Of a stretch of DNA of 64,000 bases, positions 44,900-57,549 are shown one piece after another. The stretch comes from Alectoria sarmentosa (lineage: Eukaryota > Ascomycota > Lecanoromycetes > Lecanorales > Parmeliaceae): the NCBI GenBank assembly GCA_009733775.1, contig WOGZ01000017.1, forward strand, positions 124,001 through 188,000, given 5' to 3'. Positions within the stretch are counted from its first letter, which is position 1. Each line of letters begins with the position of its first letter. The notes beneath the pieces are model-generated. The model saw nothing but the letters and a program-made list of their open reading frames with translations, did not search any database and was not told the DNA's origin. Both the position numbers and the translations under genes were made by a program.

Positions 44900-47800
44900 A
44901 AAAAATTTATTATTGAATTATTTAATATTATCGTCATCGTTTAAAAAAAATAAAGATTAAAAAATAAATTAATAAGATCACGATGTGAATAATTTGATTT
45001 CTTATAAATGATAAATTAAGATTTATTTTTAAACTCATTCGAGATCGAGCATTTAACGAAACACATCAAATTTGATCTTAAATAAAGATTTTATAAAATT
45101 ATCGACGATCTATTTTTTAATGAAAACGTATTTTAAAACGATATCGTTATTCACGATTTTTTCGCGCATAAAATAATGTTAAATATCGATATATTTAAAG
45201 CGATTATGAAATTGAAAGTTTTTAATCAAAATTATGACATTTTAATTATTATAAAAAATAATAATAATAAAAGCGAAAGTGAAATCTTTAAATTTTAATT
45301 GAATTCACATTATAAGAGCGCGCTTTATTTAAATCGCATTATTATTATTAAAAACGTTAATTGTTAATTTAAAAATCATAAAATTAAGATCATTAAAAAA
45401 TCTTTTAAATCAAATCATTTTTTTAATGATTTAAATTTAATTAATATATTCGATTTTATAAATGAATAATGTTATCGTGAATTAACGTTTAAATGATTAA
45501 TTTATGATTATATTATCAAAATTGAACACATAATTTAAAATAAATCGTTTAATATCTTAATTATTAATTTAATCGACATCGATATATTCGCGCAATAAGA
45601 CGAGTTTTTTTTTATAAATAAATTTAAAATACAACGTATCTCGCAAATACTTAAAAACTCTTTTAATTATCTTTTAATGAAAATCGTTAAAATTAAAAAC
45701 GTAATGAAAAATTACGAAAATAACATAAATGATATTTGAATGAATACTCAATATCGTATACATTAAAAAATTAACAACGAATTAATATAAAAAACGAGAT
45801 TTTTTAATAATTTTGAAATCTTTAATAATGAATTTTAAATGTGAAATTTTCATTAAAATATCGATAACTTTAACACGATCGTTTCATATATTATGATTTT
45901 TAAAAATCTTTTCGAGATAATTCTTTTGATTAAACGTTATAATGCGATTTTAACGATCGCGCATTATCTTTATATTTAAATAATAAATATATGATTTTAA
46001 ATTCATTATTCGAAATTTAACATTAAAAGCGCTTTTAAACTTATTAATAACGAATCGATTAAATTTCGCGATGAAAATGTCGTCGACATAAATGATCATA
46101 ATGATTTTCTTTTTATTATAAATAAAAACGTTGAAATTTTTCATTAAAAGACGATATTCGAACTTTCGAAAAAAGATAAATATAATATTATATCAAATTC
46201 GAGACGATTGTTTTAATTCGTAAAACGCTTTTTTGAGACGATAAACTTTATCGATATCATTTTTATATTTTTTGAATTAACGAATATACACGATCTTTTC
46301 GACATTATCGTATAAAAATGCGATTTTAACGTTCATTTGATTTAATTTCAAATCGAAAACGATTATTATAATAAAGATAATTTTATAATTCATAAATTTG
46401 ATAATAAAAACGAAATTTTTTTCAAAGTTGATATTTTCGCGTTATATATAATTTTGAATTATTTATCGCGTTTTATATCGAATTATTTTATTAATCGAAT
46501 CACGTTTAAATTTATAAATTCATTTATTTTTTAAAACTTTACGACTCGTTGAGAATTTATAAAAATATTAAATTTTATTATCGATTAAAGAATAATATTT
46601 TTTATTTATATTCAATTATTAATTCATTTTATATAAAGCGTTCGTTATTATCTTTTTATAAATATGAAATTCGAATAATTCGAAATTGTTTATTTTAATT
46701 AATAACGCGATGAAATTAAATATTAAAACTTTTAAAAATATAATAATAACGAAAACGATTTTGATAAAAAAGATTTATTGCGTATTCGCAAAAATTGAAT
46801 TTATAATAACGATAAAAAATTCTTTAATATGCGATTTCGATATTTGAAAAAATCGTTAAATCGAAAATGTTTTTGAAATTGCGACGACGATGTTAATAAT
46901 AATTATCGACGAAAAAAAGTTTTTAAAAAATTTAAAAGAAAGGGCTTTATCATTGATATTATTATTAATATCGCTTAAAATTATCGTTATAAATTCAATT
47001 TTCATTATCGCATCGATTTCGATATATAATATTAAAAATTAATTAATAATAAATAATTTTTTATTTAAAAATTATGTTTTGAAATAATAGTTCATTTATT
47101 TAATATTAAAATATTATTAAATTCGATCATTTCGAATAAATATTCGATAAAAATTATTTTTATAATTTATTAAACGACTCTCTTTATAATAATTATCGAA
47201 CTTTTTTTAATTAATATCGAAAATTCAACGTTTTTTGTAAAGATTTTTTTATTAATGCGTTTTAAATGAGATAAATCAAATTTGTAATCAAACTCGTTTT
47301 TATATAAAATCTTATTTATATTTGCGATAAGCGAATAATTGCGAAGATAATTAATAATCGTAATAAATTTTAAGATTATAAACTTCGAAAGCTCGTTATT
47401 TATTAACAAAACGTAAACTTTGATTATTAATGTTTAATTTAAACGTTCAAAAATCTCATTTATTTAAGAATTTTTAAAAATAATGAATTTTCATCTTATT
47501 TCATAATCGTATTTAAAATTATTAAAGATTTAATCTTTAATTACGATATTTTCATTATTATAAATGCGTTTAATAATAAAATCGTTATACTTTACATTAA
47601 TTTTAAATAATTTAAAAATATTAAAAATATTATTTTTATAAGCATCGAAATGAATATAAAATCTTTTATTAACGTTTTTTATAAATTTAAACATTATTCG
47701 ATAATTCGAATAAATATTAACATTTAATATAAAATCAAAGATATCGAAATGAAATAATTCGTTGATATATTTATTAAAAATCAAATGTTCTTTATGAAAT

Positions 47801-48900
47801 AATAAATAAAGGTTTAATTTTATATAAAATATATAAGCGTCTTCGAACGTCGAAGATTTGAATAAATTTATTTTAATAAATATGCTCTCGAGGCGAGCGA
47901 TATTTTATTTTTCAAAATATTTTATATAAATATATCATAAGTCGAGAATCTTGATATTGATAATTGTTAAAATAAAAATTAAATGATTTTCGTTATCGAA
48001 TATATAAAGATTATCGCGTCAAATGACTTGCATTTCATTATGTTCAACTTTAATTTCATTAAATAAATTTTTTATAAAACAATTATCTTTAAATAAGGTT
48101 TTCATAAAAATGAGATTAAAATTATTATTAAATATATATAAAACATTTTTGAGATTCAATGTCACGATTTAATCGTTAATCTTTTTAACTTCGATGCGAA
48201 TAATGTTTATAATTACGATTAATAATGTTTTATCGTATTTTTTAACGATGTGAGACGTTTCAAATGATTAATAATCGAAAAATTTATTTTGATTATAAAT
48301 AATGTGCTTAATAACACAAAAATTAAGACAATTCAGATTTAAAATGTTTAGATTCATTTCCGCGCAATTGTTATAGATTTTCAATACATTGAAATTCTTG
48401 AACTTCGATTTAAATTTGAAATCGTTGAATTTAAACTTTTTATTGTTTTCGTTATTATTATTATCGCTCTTTCGTTTGTTTTTTCGTTTATTATTATTAT
48501 TATTAAAGAAGTTATTAATTAACGAATTAATTTCATTGTCATTAATTTTATAATCATCGAAATCATAATAATGCATATCGCATTTTTTGCACAATTTAAC
48601 GATTTTAATAATATCGATACAATAATTTAATTAATATTCGTTTTAATTTATAATTCGAATAAGAATTAAGAAAAAACGAATAATGAAAATATATATAATT
48701 TAAACGTGTTTAAAATAATAAATATTTTGAAATCGTTATATAATTTCGCTCAAAATGTGTTTACATAATTCATTTTTATTAAATAAAATATAATTTTAAG
48801 AATATTATTCAATATAATTATTATAAAAAAATTTCAAATTAAAATAAAATTATTAAATAAACAAGTTTTCGTTTAATTTAAATTAAATGAAAAAGTTTTG
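44900..48900 (-). mobile_element. Ty1/copia retrotransposon relic, heavily mutated
   Basis: On the minus strand, short surviving pieces follow copia order from high to low coordinates. A Cys/Asn/Lys-rich gag/protease-like piece lies at 48268-48594. Integrase-like pieces lie at 47530-47784 (KFIKNVNKRFYIHFDAYKNN) and 47170-47409 (FDYKFDLSHLKRINKK). Reverse transcriptase lies at 45950-46144, with the YVDD catalytic box at 46079-46090. Amino-acid composition is dominated by Ile, Asn, Lys and Phe, as expected after C-to-T decay, and stops cut every frame. Borders are approximate; its own LTRs are not certain. Confidence 0.65.
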
Positions 48901-49589
48901 AAACTTCATTAATGATTTTCGAAATTTGTTAATATATTCATTGAAATTATCGTTATATTAATTCAACGTTAAATTATTAAAACGTTGAAACGCGCGAATT
49001 AAATACTCAAAATCTCAAAAAAAACAGTTTTTTTTCAACTTAATTTACGCGTTATAAACGTTAATTATATATTCGATATCAACATAATTGTTATTAATTA
49101 CGCAAAGACGTAAACGATGTAAATGAAATTATGCGTTAATTTTCACGTCTTAAATTTAACGATATCGTTGTTATTATTATCGTTATTATTATTGAATAAT
49201 AAAATTTAAAATTAATGCTTGTTTTTCGATTTAATTTATTTTTATAAATTAAAGATTTTAAGAACGTTTTTTACGATTCGTTTTTAGATTATATAATTTA
49301 TTAAATCGATTAATTTAATTATCTTTTTTAAGATATTAATGAATTTTAACGTTAAAGATTCGAATATAATAATAATAATAAATGTGATAATGAAAAGTTT
49401 AATATAAAAAAAATGAAATTAATAATAATTTTGAAGTTTAAATACTCTTTAAATAAAATAAAAAAAACGAAATGAATAAATGTGCTTTAAAGTTTATATT
49501 TACTTTATTTAAGTGATTAATATAAATTATATATATATCTGCGATCGTAAAAAATGATTTTCTTAAATTTTATATTAACAATTAACTTT

Positions 49590-49771
49590 TGTTATGATTT
49601 TATTCTTTTTATTTTTCTATTTATTATGCGGGGCCCGATCGAATCTAGCGCGACTTGACACTTATCTTTATATTCATGCGAGTTTCCCATTTTATATAAA
49701 TTTTCATAAATAAAATTTTATTCATATCGAATACATATACATTATTTTGATTTTACGTTCGTTTTTTAACA
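49590..49771 (+). repeat. LTR-like repeat, copy 1 (182 bp)
   Basis: Starts TGTTATGATT and ends TTTTTTAACA. It shares its whole length with 51848-52029, including GCGGGGCCCGATCG and GCGCGACTTGACACTT, which are the few GC-rich strings left in this region. Confidence 0.65.
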
Positions 49772-50309
49772 TAATTTTATTTATTTTTCTTGATTACGAC
49801 GACGTTTAATAGTCAAAAAGTTTATTAAACGTTTTAAATAAGAAAATAAACAAGATATTAAATAAAGAAAGTAAATAAGACATCAAGTAAACAAAACATT
49901 AAAACATTAAAACATTAAGATATCAAAAAATCAAATAAAATACGTTAACGAAATTTATAAATAATTATTATACGAAGTAAAAAGATTATTATATCGATTC
50001 AAATGCAAAGAATGTGAAGTCGAAACATATTAAATAACACATTTATTCTCAAAAAGATCATATAATAATCGCTCAAAAAAATCGAAAGATGAAATTTATT
50101 ATTTAACGATTTCAGACTCAATTGCGATAAAAGGTTCACACATTTTATCGACTTAAACAATTACGAGATTAGTATTATTTCACGATTAAAGAATTAATCG
50201 AAGAATTAATCAATTAAATAACTCGATTGCAATTTAAAAAAGAAAAAATGTATAATTCAAATAATAAAGAAAAGGAGTCTGTGAAAAAAAAAAAAAAATC
50301 TTTATTTTG

Positions 50310-50540
50310 ATATATTAAAAAAGGTTTAAGAGGCCTATTAAGATAAAGATTTACGCTTTTTTTTTCGACGTTCAATACGAATATAAATTAAAAAGGTTTG
50401 ATAAAATAGAAATTTACGTTTATCTTTTCAGCATTCAATATAATATCAGATTAAAATTTAATAGAATCGAGATTTGCGCCCGTCTTTTCATTATTTCACA
50501 CGAAAATAAACCTAATAAATTCGAGATTTATGTTTGTTTT
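50310..50540. repeat. Imperfect tandem repeat, units of about 65-70 bp
   Basis: Three to four units carry the pattern AGATTTACG...CTTTTTC..CATTCAATA. They lie between the two 182-bp LTR-like repeats. Confidence 0.45.
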
Positions 50541-51847
50541 TCAAAGAACGAACAAGTATTATTTTAACGTAAATGAATTTTATAAAGATGTTTTTAAATG
50601 AAAGACTTAATAATTATATTTATAGATCAAATTCAAAGTAAGCGTAATGCTTTTTTTTATAAAGCAATCTCGTATAAATTATATACGAGATTATTGTAAA
50701 TCAGCTGCGTTTAACATCATTAAAACACGATGTTTAAATAATAACATAAACTTTTACGTCATCGCTTAAAAAATGTTTAAAGATTTGAATAATATATATA
50801 GCGAATTTGATTTATATAAAACATTTAATGCGAGATTTTATGATCCGAATTTCAATATGAAGAAGAAAAAGACTTTTAATAAATTTTTGATCACATTTAT
50901 AATAATTATTGCCCTTTTATAGCTATTAAAGTAGCAAAAAATATCTTATTTTACACGTATTATTATACGTCGTCTTCGATAATACATCATAAATTAAAAG
51001 TTTAAAATCTTTAAGAAATATGTTAAATAACTTCGTTAATGCGATATTAATTTGCGTTTTGCAAACTAATAATATTAACACGAACACGATTAGTAATACG
51101 ATTTTTATTAAAAATATAATAAATATAATACGAATAAATCACGTTTAAATAAAATAAATAAGACGTTAAGTAAAAATAAATCAAAAGAATATTATAAAAT
51201 AAATGTATATTTAGAAAATTTTTTCGAACAATTACGTCAGCAAAATAAATGCTTTTGTTATTAAAAGATTAATTATATAATTATAAATAAGAATATATTA
51301 TGCAAAGACAAAAAGATTAAAAAGAAGATTATTAAAAAGAATTAATATATAAACCTACGTTAAATTTAATATCTTTATTATTTTTAAGCAAATTTATAGC
51401 GCAATTTAATTGCATTCAGCTAGCGCATTTTAATTAACATTCGATTTAACAAAAAATCGAACTTTGCGTTTTTGAACGATTCAGATTTATTCGAATTTGC
51501 GCATAAACTCAAATTTCTATTTTGAGAGAAAGATCAAATGATATTATCACTTAACACTTTTATTTTAAAATTATTCTCTATTTAATTCTCTTTATTTATA
51601 TATTTATTAATTACGTTCGAAGTCAATTTTTATAAAATTCGACTTTAAGTTGCGATCGATAAAGGTTTTAAGGATTTAATATTTTATATTAAAAAGTTTA
51701 TAATTTTTTCGATTTTTTTATTGTTAATATTCTTTTTTCGATTTTATAAAAGAAAAAGATAAAGATATAAGATTATCGCTTAATTTACGTCTTTATCTTT
51801 TCAATTACATTAATTATGCGAATATAACGATTTGAAAAAAAGGATAG

Positions 51848-52029
51848 TGTTATGATTTCACTTTTTCTATCTTTTTATCTATCATGCGGGGCCCGATCGG
51901 GCCTAGCGCGACTTGACACTTGCCTTTATATTCATGCGAGTTTTTAATTTTATATAGATTCTCATAAATAGAATTCTATTTATATCGAACACACATACAT
52001 CATTTTGATCCTACGTTCGTTTTCTGATA
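51848..52029 (+). repeat. LTR-like repeat, copy 2 (182 bp)
   Basis: Same length and order of motifs as 49590-49771 (TGTTATGATTTCAC at the start, ACGTTCGTTTTCTGATA at the end). Copy 2 is less RIP-changed, for example GATCGGGCCTAGCGCG against GATCGAATCTAGCGCG. The pair encloses about 2.08 kb with no coding content, suggesting a small non-autonomous or gutted LTR element. Confidence 0.65.
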
Positions 52030-52046
52030 TATTAATCAACATCGAA

Positions 52047-52215
52047 TGTCATAATTTCAGTCTGCCTTTTCAGTACGCGACCCGATTGAGCTTAGCGCCT
52101 TGACACTATCTTTATATTCGAGCTTTATAGCATATAAATCTCTTTATAGCTATTATTTCGTGCATATCGAAATATAAAGCATTCAGCATTATTTTAATCT
52201 CTAATAACTTTTCAG
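52047..52215 (+). repeat. Third, diverged LTR-like copy
   Basis: TGTCATAATTTCAGTCTGCC leads into GCGACCCGATTGAGCTTAGCGCCTTGACAC-type sequence resembling the 182-bp repeats just upstream. The right border is uncertain. Confidence 0.4.
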
Positions 52216-52998
52216 CGTATTAAAACGAAAAAATTTCGTGATTTATATTAATTTAAGCGAGGGATATTCGTTTTTTGATCTGAGCAATAAATTTAAACGA
52301 CGATTAATAAATTTAACACGTTATCAATTAATTATTTCAATAAATTCAAATTTAAACGACGATCGATAAATTTAACTTATCGTTAATTAATTTATTTTCA
52401 ATAAACTTTAAAACTAATAACTTTCAAAAGGATTACTCGTTTCGATTTAAATAAAAAACTTAATAATGATTAATATAATTTCGATACGTTATTAATTAAT
52501 TATTTTAATGAGTTTTGAAATTGATTGTTTTCAACGATTAAAACGCATTTATTAATTAATTTTCAATCGAATGAATACGTCGCACGATGAGAATGTGTAT
52601 TAATTAAATATAATTTCAAAAGTTTAAAGGTTGTCTTCTTTAATTAACGTGACGTTTTTATTAATTAAAATATATAATTTAATTTTCATAATCACGTCGT
52701 CGATAAAATTAACGTTTTTAATAAAAGTTGAAATTCGTTTAAAATTAACGTTTAAACGTGTTTCGAGTCGAGGCTTCGAAATGATATTATCTCGTCGATA
52801 TAATAATTAATCGAATGTTTTTTGACGCTTTAAGGCTTTTGCGATGTTTTATAACAATATGTTTACATAAAATGTTTTCATAAAATTAAAATAAAGTCTC
52901 ATAATTTGAAGCGATTTATAAGTTGATATATGCAAAGCATATCGATAAAATAAATGTCAAGTTATTAAACGAAGCTCGATCGATCGAGTTTATAATCT

Positions 52999-53150
52999 AT
53001 TGAAAGTAGGTGATAAATTATTTAATTAAGATATTATGTAAAATATAAGACTTATTAAGTTTATACCCGACGATAGTCGAGTAGAAAAAGTGAAACGAAC
53101 TTGATTATTTCAATAAACATCGTGAAAGTTTTGTAGAAAATCACGAATGT
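52999..53150 (+). repeat. LTR-like direct repeat, right copy
   Basis: Partner of 42234-42390 (ATTGAAAGTAGGTGATAAAT at the start, TCACGAATGT at the end). It is less changed than the left copy. Confidence 0.6.
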
Positions 53151-54990
53151 GATCGAATGTTTTTCATTCGTTAGCGATAAGTAAATCTTTCGACAATTTA
53201 AATTCTTCATTAATAACTTTTACAATAATCTTTTTGATTTTTTATAAAACTTAATTAAGTATATCGTATTATGAATTTCATTTAATGCTATTGTCACGAT
53301 GTGATATCAATTTTTCGTTTTATTTCAAAAAGAGTTATATGCGCTATAAACTTTTTATGATTCAAATTACGATATTATAAAGTTTATTAAAAGATTTCAA
53401 TTTGCGTTATTGATTTAATTAAGTATCGAAAAAAGATAACGTTAAATTTTTTGAATATTCGTAATCATTAACGGTTTTTTTAAAGAGAAAGATTTAAATT
53501 ATTAAGTTAATAATATAATTATTATATCGAAGACGTCGTTATAAAAAATTATAAAACACTTTTTTTTCACGTAAGGCATTAACAATTATCTTAATGAAAA
53601 TATTATTCGAATTAACATTGTTTATAATTATATATTTCAACTTATTACGTATCTCGTAATCGTTAAACACATTTAAAATAATTATCGCTTGATTCAAACT
53701 TGAATGTTTTTTTTATAACTTCATAAAAACGAAAATAACAACGCGCAATTTCGAATCTTCGCATATAAAATAATCGAGTATTATTAACAATTTAAAATAA
53801 TTTAATAAAATTCACATATCGCATATAATATATATATTTAATAATGTTATAATTAACATATAACGTAATCGTTATTTATTTTCAATAAATAAACATTTAA
53901 CGTGTATTTTAATAATAAAATCGAAATTTAAAAGTATACGATTAATAACGAAATTGACGTATTTTATATAAATTCGAAAAACCTCATATCTGATTATCTT
54001 AAAAAATAAATTCGTAAAAATGATTTATCGTAAAAATAAATATTTTAGAATAATTTTATCAAGATCAAGATTTATAAATTTCTCTTTTCTCTTTTCTTTC
54101 GTCTTAATATTGATTTTAACATCACGAAATATAATTATATCGATAATTGTTTTCTTTTTTATTCTCTTTGCAATTATATTATTAATTATAAAATCGATAA
54201 AGTATACTTTTTTTAAATGTTTTATTATCGTTTTCGTGTTATTAATAATAATATAAACCTTCAAGCAACGATTGCAAACGAATTAATTATTTCATATATT
54301 AATGTGCTTATAAATATAAAAATTCTCGCCCTTAATCGTTTAAATTAAAATTTTGATGTTTAAGAAACGTTAAATTCTAAGATCAATGTGTATAAAATAT
54401 TCGATATAAAAACTTCGAACGATTTTTCTTTTTTATTCTCCTTTTTATTAATATTAAATGAATTTATAACATCAATAAAGATAACGACGAATAATAAATA
54501 ATCGTTTATAACTCGTAAGATAAATATAACAAATCGTTTTTTGAGTGACATCTTAAATATCACCTCTTTTCGAGTCGATATATTTCGTATCTACTTTGCG
54601 AAGTGATGTGAGAAGGTCGTGATTCTTATAACGATGATGAATGAAATCGAAACAATAATAAAGACCTCTGATAGGTCGGATTCATTATCGTTATGTGCCA
54701 TGATGATGTGATTGTCGAATAATAATGTGACATTCATGTGCTGAGCCTTAAAGAAAATTTTGTTCTCAATCAATCTTATCACATTAGCTTTATAACATTA
54801 CTACTAAATATACGCCTATCATGCTCAGATATGCAACAATCGAAATAAACCATCTGGACTATTGATTTAAACCGTCGGTTCATACTACTGAACCGGTCCA
54901 TGATAATCGATTCGACAGCATGAACGGTTCAAACTATTAATCTATTAGACCGGTCCAACCACTAAGGACTAATAATACAGTTATATGATC

Positions 54991-55009
54991 TGGACCATCG
55001 GGCGCCCTG
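54991..55009 (-). repeat. Right terminal inverted repeat, 19 bp
   Basis: TGGACCATCGGGCGCCCTG on the plus strand; exact inverse of 41329-41347. Confidence 0.92.
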
Positions 55010-55017
55010 TCCAATTC
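55010..55017 (+). repeat. 8-bp target-site duplication, right copy
   Basis: TCCAATTC, identical to 41321-41328, directly after the right inverted repeat. Confidence 0.9.
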
Positions 55018-56214
55018 TTAGGCCTTCAATTGTGAATACATTTCGTTCCGCCCGCACATCTCACCCTTTTCGATAAAGAAGCGGGCTCGATATAGCGCGT
55101 ATCTTAATTGTTCAAGGCATCATTAGCTATTCTTAATTGACCGTAGACAGACCATCTAAGCCAGGAGCTTCAGAATCCTCGGAAGCCGGCTAGTCTTCCT
55201 AACTCTGTTTTGCGATTAAAGAATTTCATTTCTGGAAACCATTTTTACATAGGAGCCGCAGTTGCAAGGCTATCATCAATTATGGCGAGAGGCTTTCAAG
55301 GAAAGACGGCCGAGAGAGACGTGAACTTTAGGATGGCTATTGGTACGCTGAACGGATTCGCTTTGATTATTCAAGAGGTTGGAGGAGAGACAAAATACCA
55401 TATACACACTCATACAACCGTCGGTACACTACTAGCCGTAGTTCCCGGATGAAATGGACATCTACTATAATGTATGGACATCTGGAAATATTTGTCTTGG
55501 TTTGCACCTACCAGAATTTCTGTCTAGCTAACCCGTTTCAAATCTAGGAAGCCCTTTTTAGAGAGTATCTATTCGTGAGCAACTCAGAGGAGGATAGTCT
55601 TGCTCTAATAACGAGACATCTTGACGCACCACTGTTTAGGTATTTGGAGCATAGCGAAGCTAGCCAGTAGGATTGGTCAGCAAGGTGAGCGTTCCTCAAC
55701 AAAGCGCTATTGACTGCTTTCAATACGCGAGTGGAATGGCCACCCAATTCGACCCGTCATAATTGACGCGAGTGACAAGGTCGAAACCGGTCGCATTTGC
55801 ATGTCGCTGAGACGACTGGGAATTTCATTGATTTGGCTATACTACATGAAAGTCAGACGCCAGACATAAAAAATGGACGTACATATCTCATCCAGTCGTT
55901 GTAGTAGGGTTCAGGGGTTGATGGAACATGGTGTAAAGGGCAAGGATAAGTGGTTGGATATGACGATAGTACCAGAAGCGTAGATGTGGAATGAGTTGAA
56001 GGGCCTGTCATGAACGAACCGTTGGTTAGTCTCCACCCCTCTACGGGAAGCTGGGCTACGTCATATCGTTTGGAGGACGTTGCCGTTTAGCAAAGGCAAC
56101 AGGCTGAGAGTTGAGAAACATTGTGGAAAAGAGGACTTTGAGTGGTTAATCTGTCGGGCGGTTAGGCGAAAACCTATTTTATGATATAAATTTTGATAGC
56201 GTAGAAGTCAGGTT
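55018..56214. other. Intergenic right of the transposon
   Basis: About 1.2 kb of normal-composition sequence between the transposon and the 3' end of the DOMON/b561 gene. Only short frames without recognisable domains occur. Confidence 0.45.
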
Positions 56215-57549
56215 CTACAGCCCTCTAGAAGGGGTATGAACTTCCTTTCGCTGTGGGTCCTCCGATGGTCCATCAGAATCTTCCTGTACAACGTTCTTCT
56301 TGCAGTTAATCCTCCATACCCAAAGAATAATCCCAGCCATCTCTATTAACCTTAGAGCCCCTACGATAAAAATTGATCTGATCGAGTATCCGTACAGCAT
56401 CATACCAATTACCACGTTACTCCACCCAGCAATCATCACCAACCTCCCAAGCAGAACGTGTGCATCGGAAAGCCACGTACGGTCACCAGTTTCCAGGAGC
56501 TCGACATGGTGGCGCCAACCCAGAATGCCTTGCAGACCAGTGGCGACAGCAATGGCAACACCAACGCTCTGATGCACAGTATTGATATTCTGTCGCATAA
56601 TGAGACCAAGGATCATGCTGCAAAAGATCGAAGTCGATCCAGCGAGCTGCAGAACCCAATGATACCTGAAAGCCGTCTTTGCCCCAGATCGCATCGCAAT
56701 AATTCCCGCCGGAAAAAGGACAAAGAACGCAATTCCCATGAGCAGAGCATGGAGATGTAATGTAGGATTCAGCGCGATGGTCAGGAACGTGGCCCCGAGA
56801 CCGGCTGGAGTCTCTGAAGTACCCAGCATAGCTATATGAGGTCTAATAGGAGGAAGCGAAACCGGTCTCGGAACATTGTTAACAGCGCGGGTCATGTCGA
56901 CGAAGAAGATTCCAAATCCGCCAGAAGTGGAATGATGCGCGTGCATCTCGAGGTGGGCATCGAAAGAGAAGACGGCAAAGTTTTGATGGGGGTTCCAAGC
57001 CCAGATCCAGGGTTGTGATTTAGCCGTGGCAGAGATCAAGGCCCCTGGCCAGAGGAGACATGAGTAGCAGATGAGGTGGACTTGAGCGACATAGTCGTGT
57101 CTACCAGTGCCTTCAGATGCTCCAGTGGATTTCGCCCATGCCGCTTGGACGACTCTGAGATCGGCACCTCCGGCATCTGCTCGACTGAGTAGCGTGGGCT
57201 GATGATGACCTGTGGACCCCCGAATGCTAACGACAGGAGCTTGAGAGCTGATCGGGTCACCATAAACAACGAACATGAGCGAGCCCTTCATAATATTGCC
57301 TAGGCCAATCGCTGTCCAGCCAAGTTTTGAGCCGTTACGTCTTATATGGGTAAATGAAAGCAGGAGGTCGTGGGAGGAAGTCGAGGCATTCCGATGCAAG
57401 ACTGCGCCCATGCAGAAATCAACCCGCCCATTGGGATTGTCAGAATCCCCAAATTTGCAGTATTGCACTGGCTCCGCAGTGTCGAGTTGCCACAATGAAC
57501 TAATTAGGGATAATGTTGCAATTGAGAGCCTGAGATAGGTGCTGGACAT
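56215..57549 (-). CDS. DOMON / cytochrome b561 transmembrane electron-transfer protein
   Basis: Single-exon gene. The start at 57549 (MSSTYLRLSIATLSLISSL) gives a clear signal peptide and 444 aa; an upstream in-frame ATG at 57618 would add 23 residues. After the signal peptide, EPVQYCKFGD opens a DOMON-like extracellular domain (about residues 25-235) with WTAIGLGNIMKGSLMFVVYGD. Five membrane segments follow, with the four histidines expected to bind two hemes: HLHALLMGIAFFVLF, RYHWVLQLAGS, VHQSVGVAIAVATG and SDAHVLLGRLVMIAG; the last span is ALRLIEMAGIILWVW. The cytosolic tail is charged. The family moves electrons across membranes (ferric or ascorbate-type reductases). It lies 1.4 kb from the UstYa gene on the same strand. 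Whether it belongs to that locus is open. Confidence 0.85.
   Translation of the reverse strand: MSSTYLRLSIATLSLISSLWQLDTAEPVQYCKFGDSDNPNGRVDFCMGAVLHRNASTSSHDLLLSFTHIRRNGSKLGWTAIGLGNIMKGSLMFVVYGDPISSQAPVVSIRGSTGHHQPTLLSRADAGGADLRVVQAAWAKSTGASEGTGRHDYVAQVHLICYSCLLWPGALISATAKSQPWIWAWNPHQNFAVFSFDAHLEMHAHHSTSGGFGIFFVDMTRAVNNVPRPVSLPPIRPHIAMLGTSETPAGLGATFLTIALNPTLHLHALLMGIAFFVLFPAGIIAMRSGAKTAFRYHWVLQLAGSTSIFCSMILGLIMRQNINTVHQSVGVAIAVATGLQGILGWRHHVELLETGDRTWLSDAHVLLGRLVMIAGWSNVVIGMMLYGYSIRSIFIVGALRLIEMAGIILWVWRINCKKNVVQEDSDGPSEDPQRKEVHTPSRGL

Larger units (their letters stand above)
41329..55009. mobile_element. 13.7-kb hAT-like DNA transposon insertion with RIP-degraded, AT-rich interior
   Basis: 13,681 bp bounded by perfect 19-bp terminal inverted repeats (CAGGGCGCCCGATGGTCCA at the left, its reverse complement at the right) and flanked by a perfect 8-bp duplication TCCAATTC. 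Ends beginning CAGGG with 8-bp duplications are characteristic of the hAT superfamily. The outer ~310 bp (left) and ~180 bp (right) have normal composition and carry subterminal copies of ACCGTCGGTTCA, TGAACCG(G)TCC and GACCG(G)TCCA, probably transposase-binding motifs. The interior, about 41640-54830, is extremely AT-rich with stops everywhere, and many of its remaining C/G bases lie in CpG, as expected after RIP. It contains copia relics, LTR-like repeats and tandem arrays (entered separately). No intact transposase is visible, so the copy is presumably non-autonomous or dead. A short minus-strand open stretch at the left end (IFTEQDLYVIIDIMNEGV) might be the tail of an element gene. Confidence 0.85.

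Noticed and set aside
54020..54264. Overlapping open frames on both strands in AT-rich DNA
   Set aside because: Both are low-complexity by-products of base composition.
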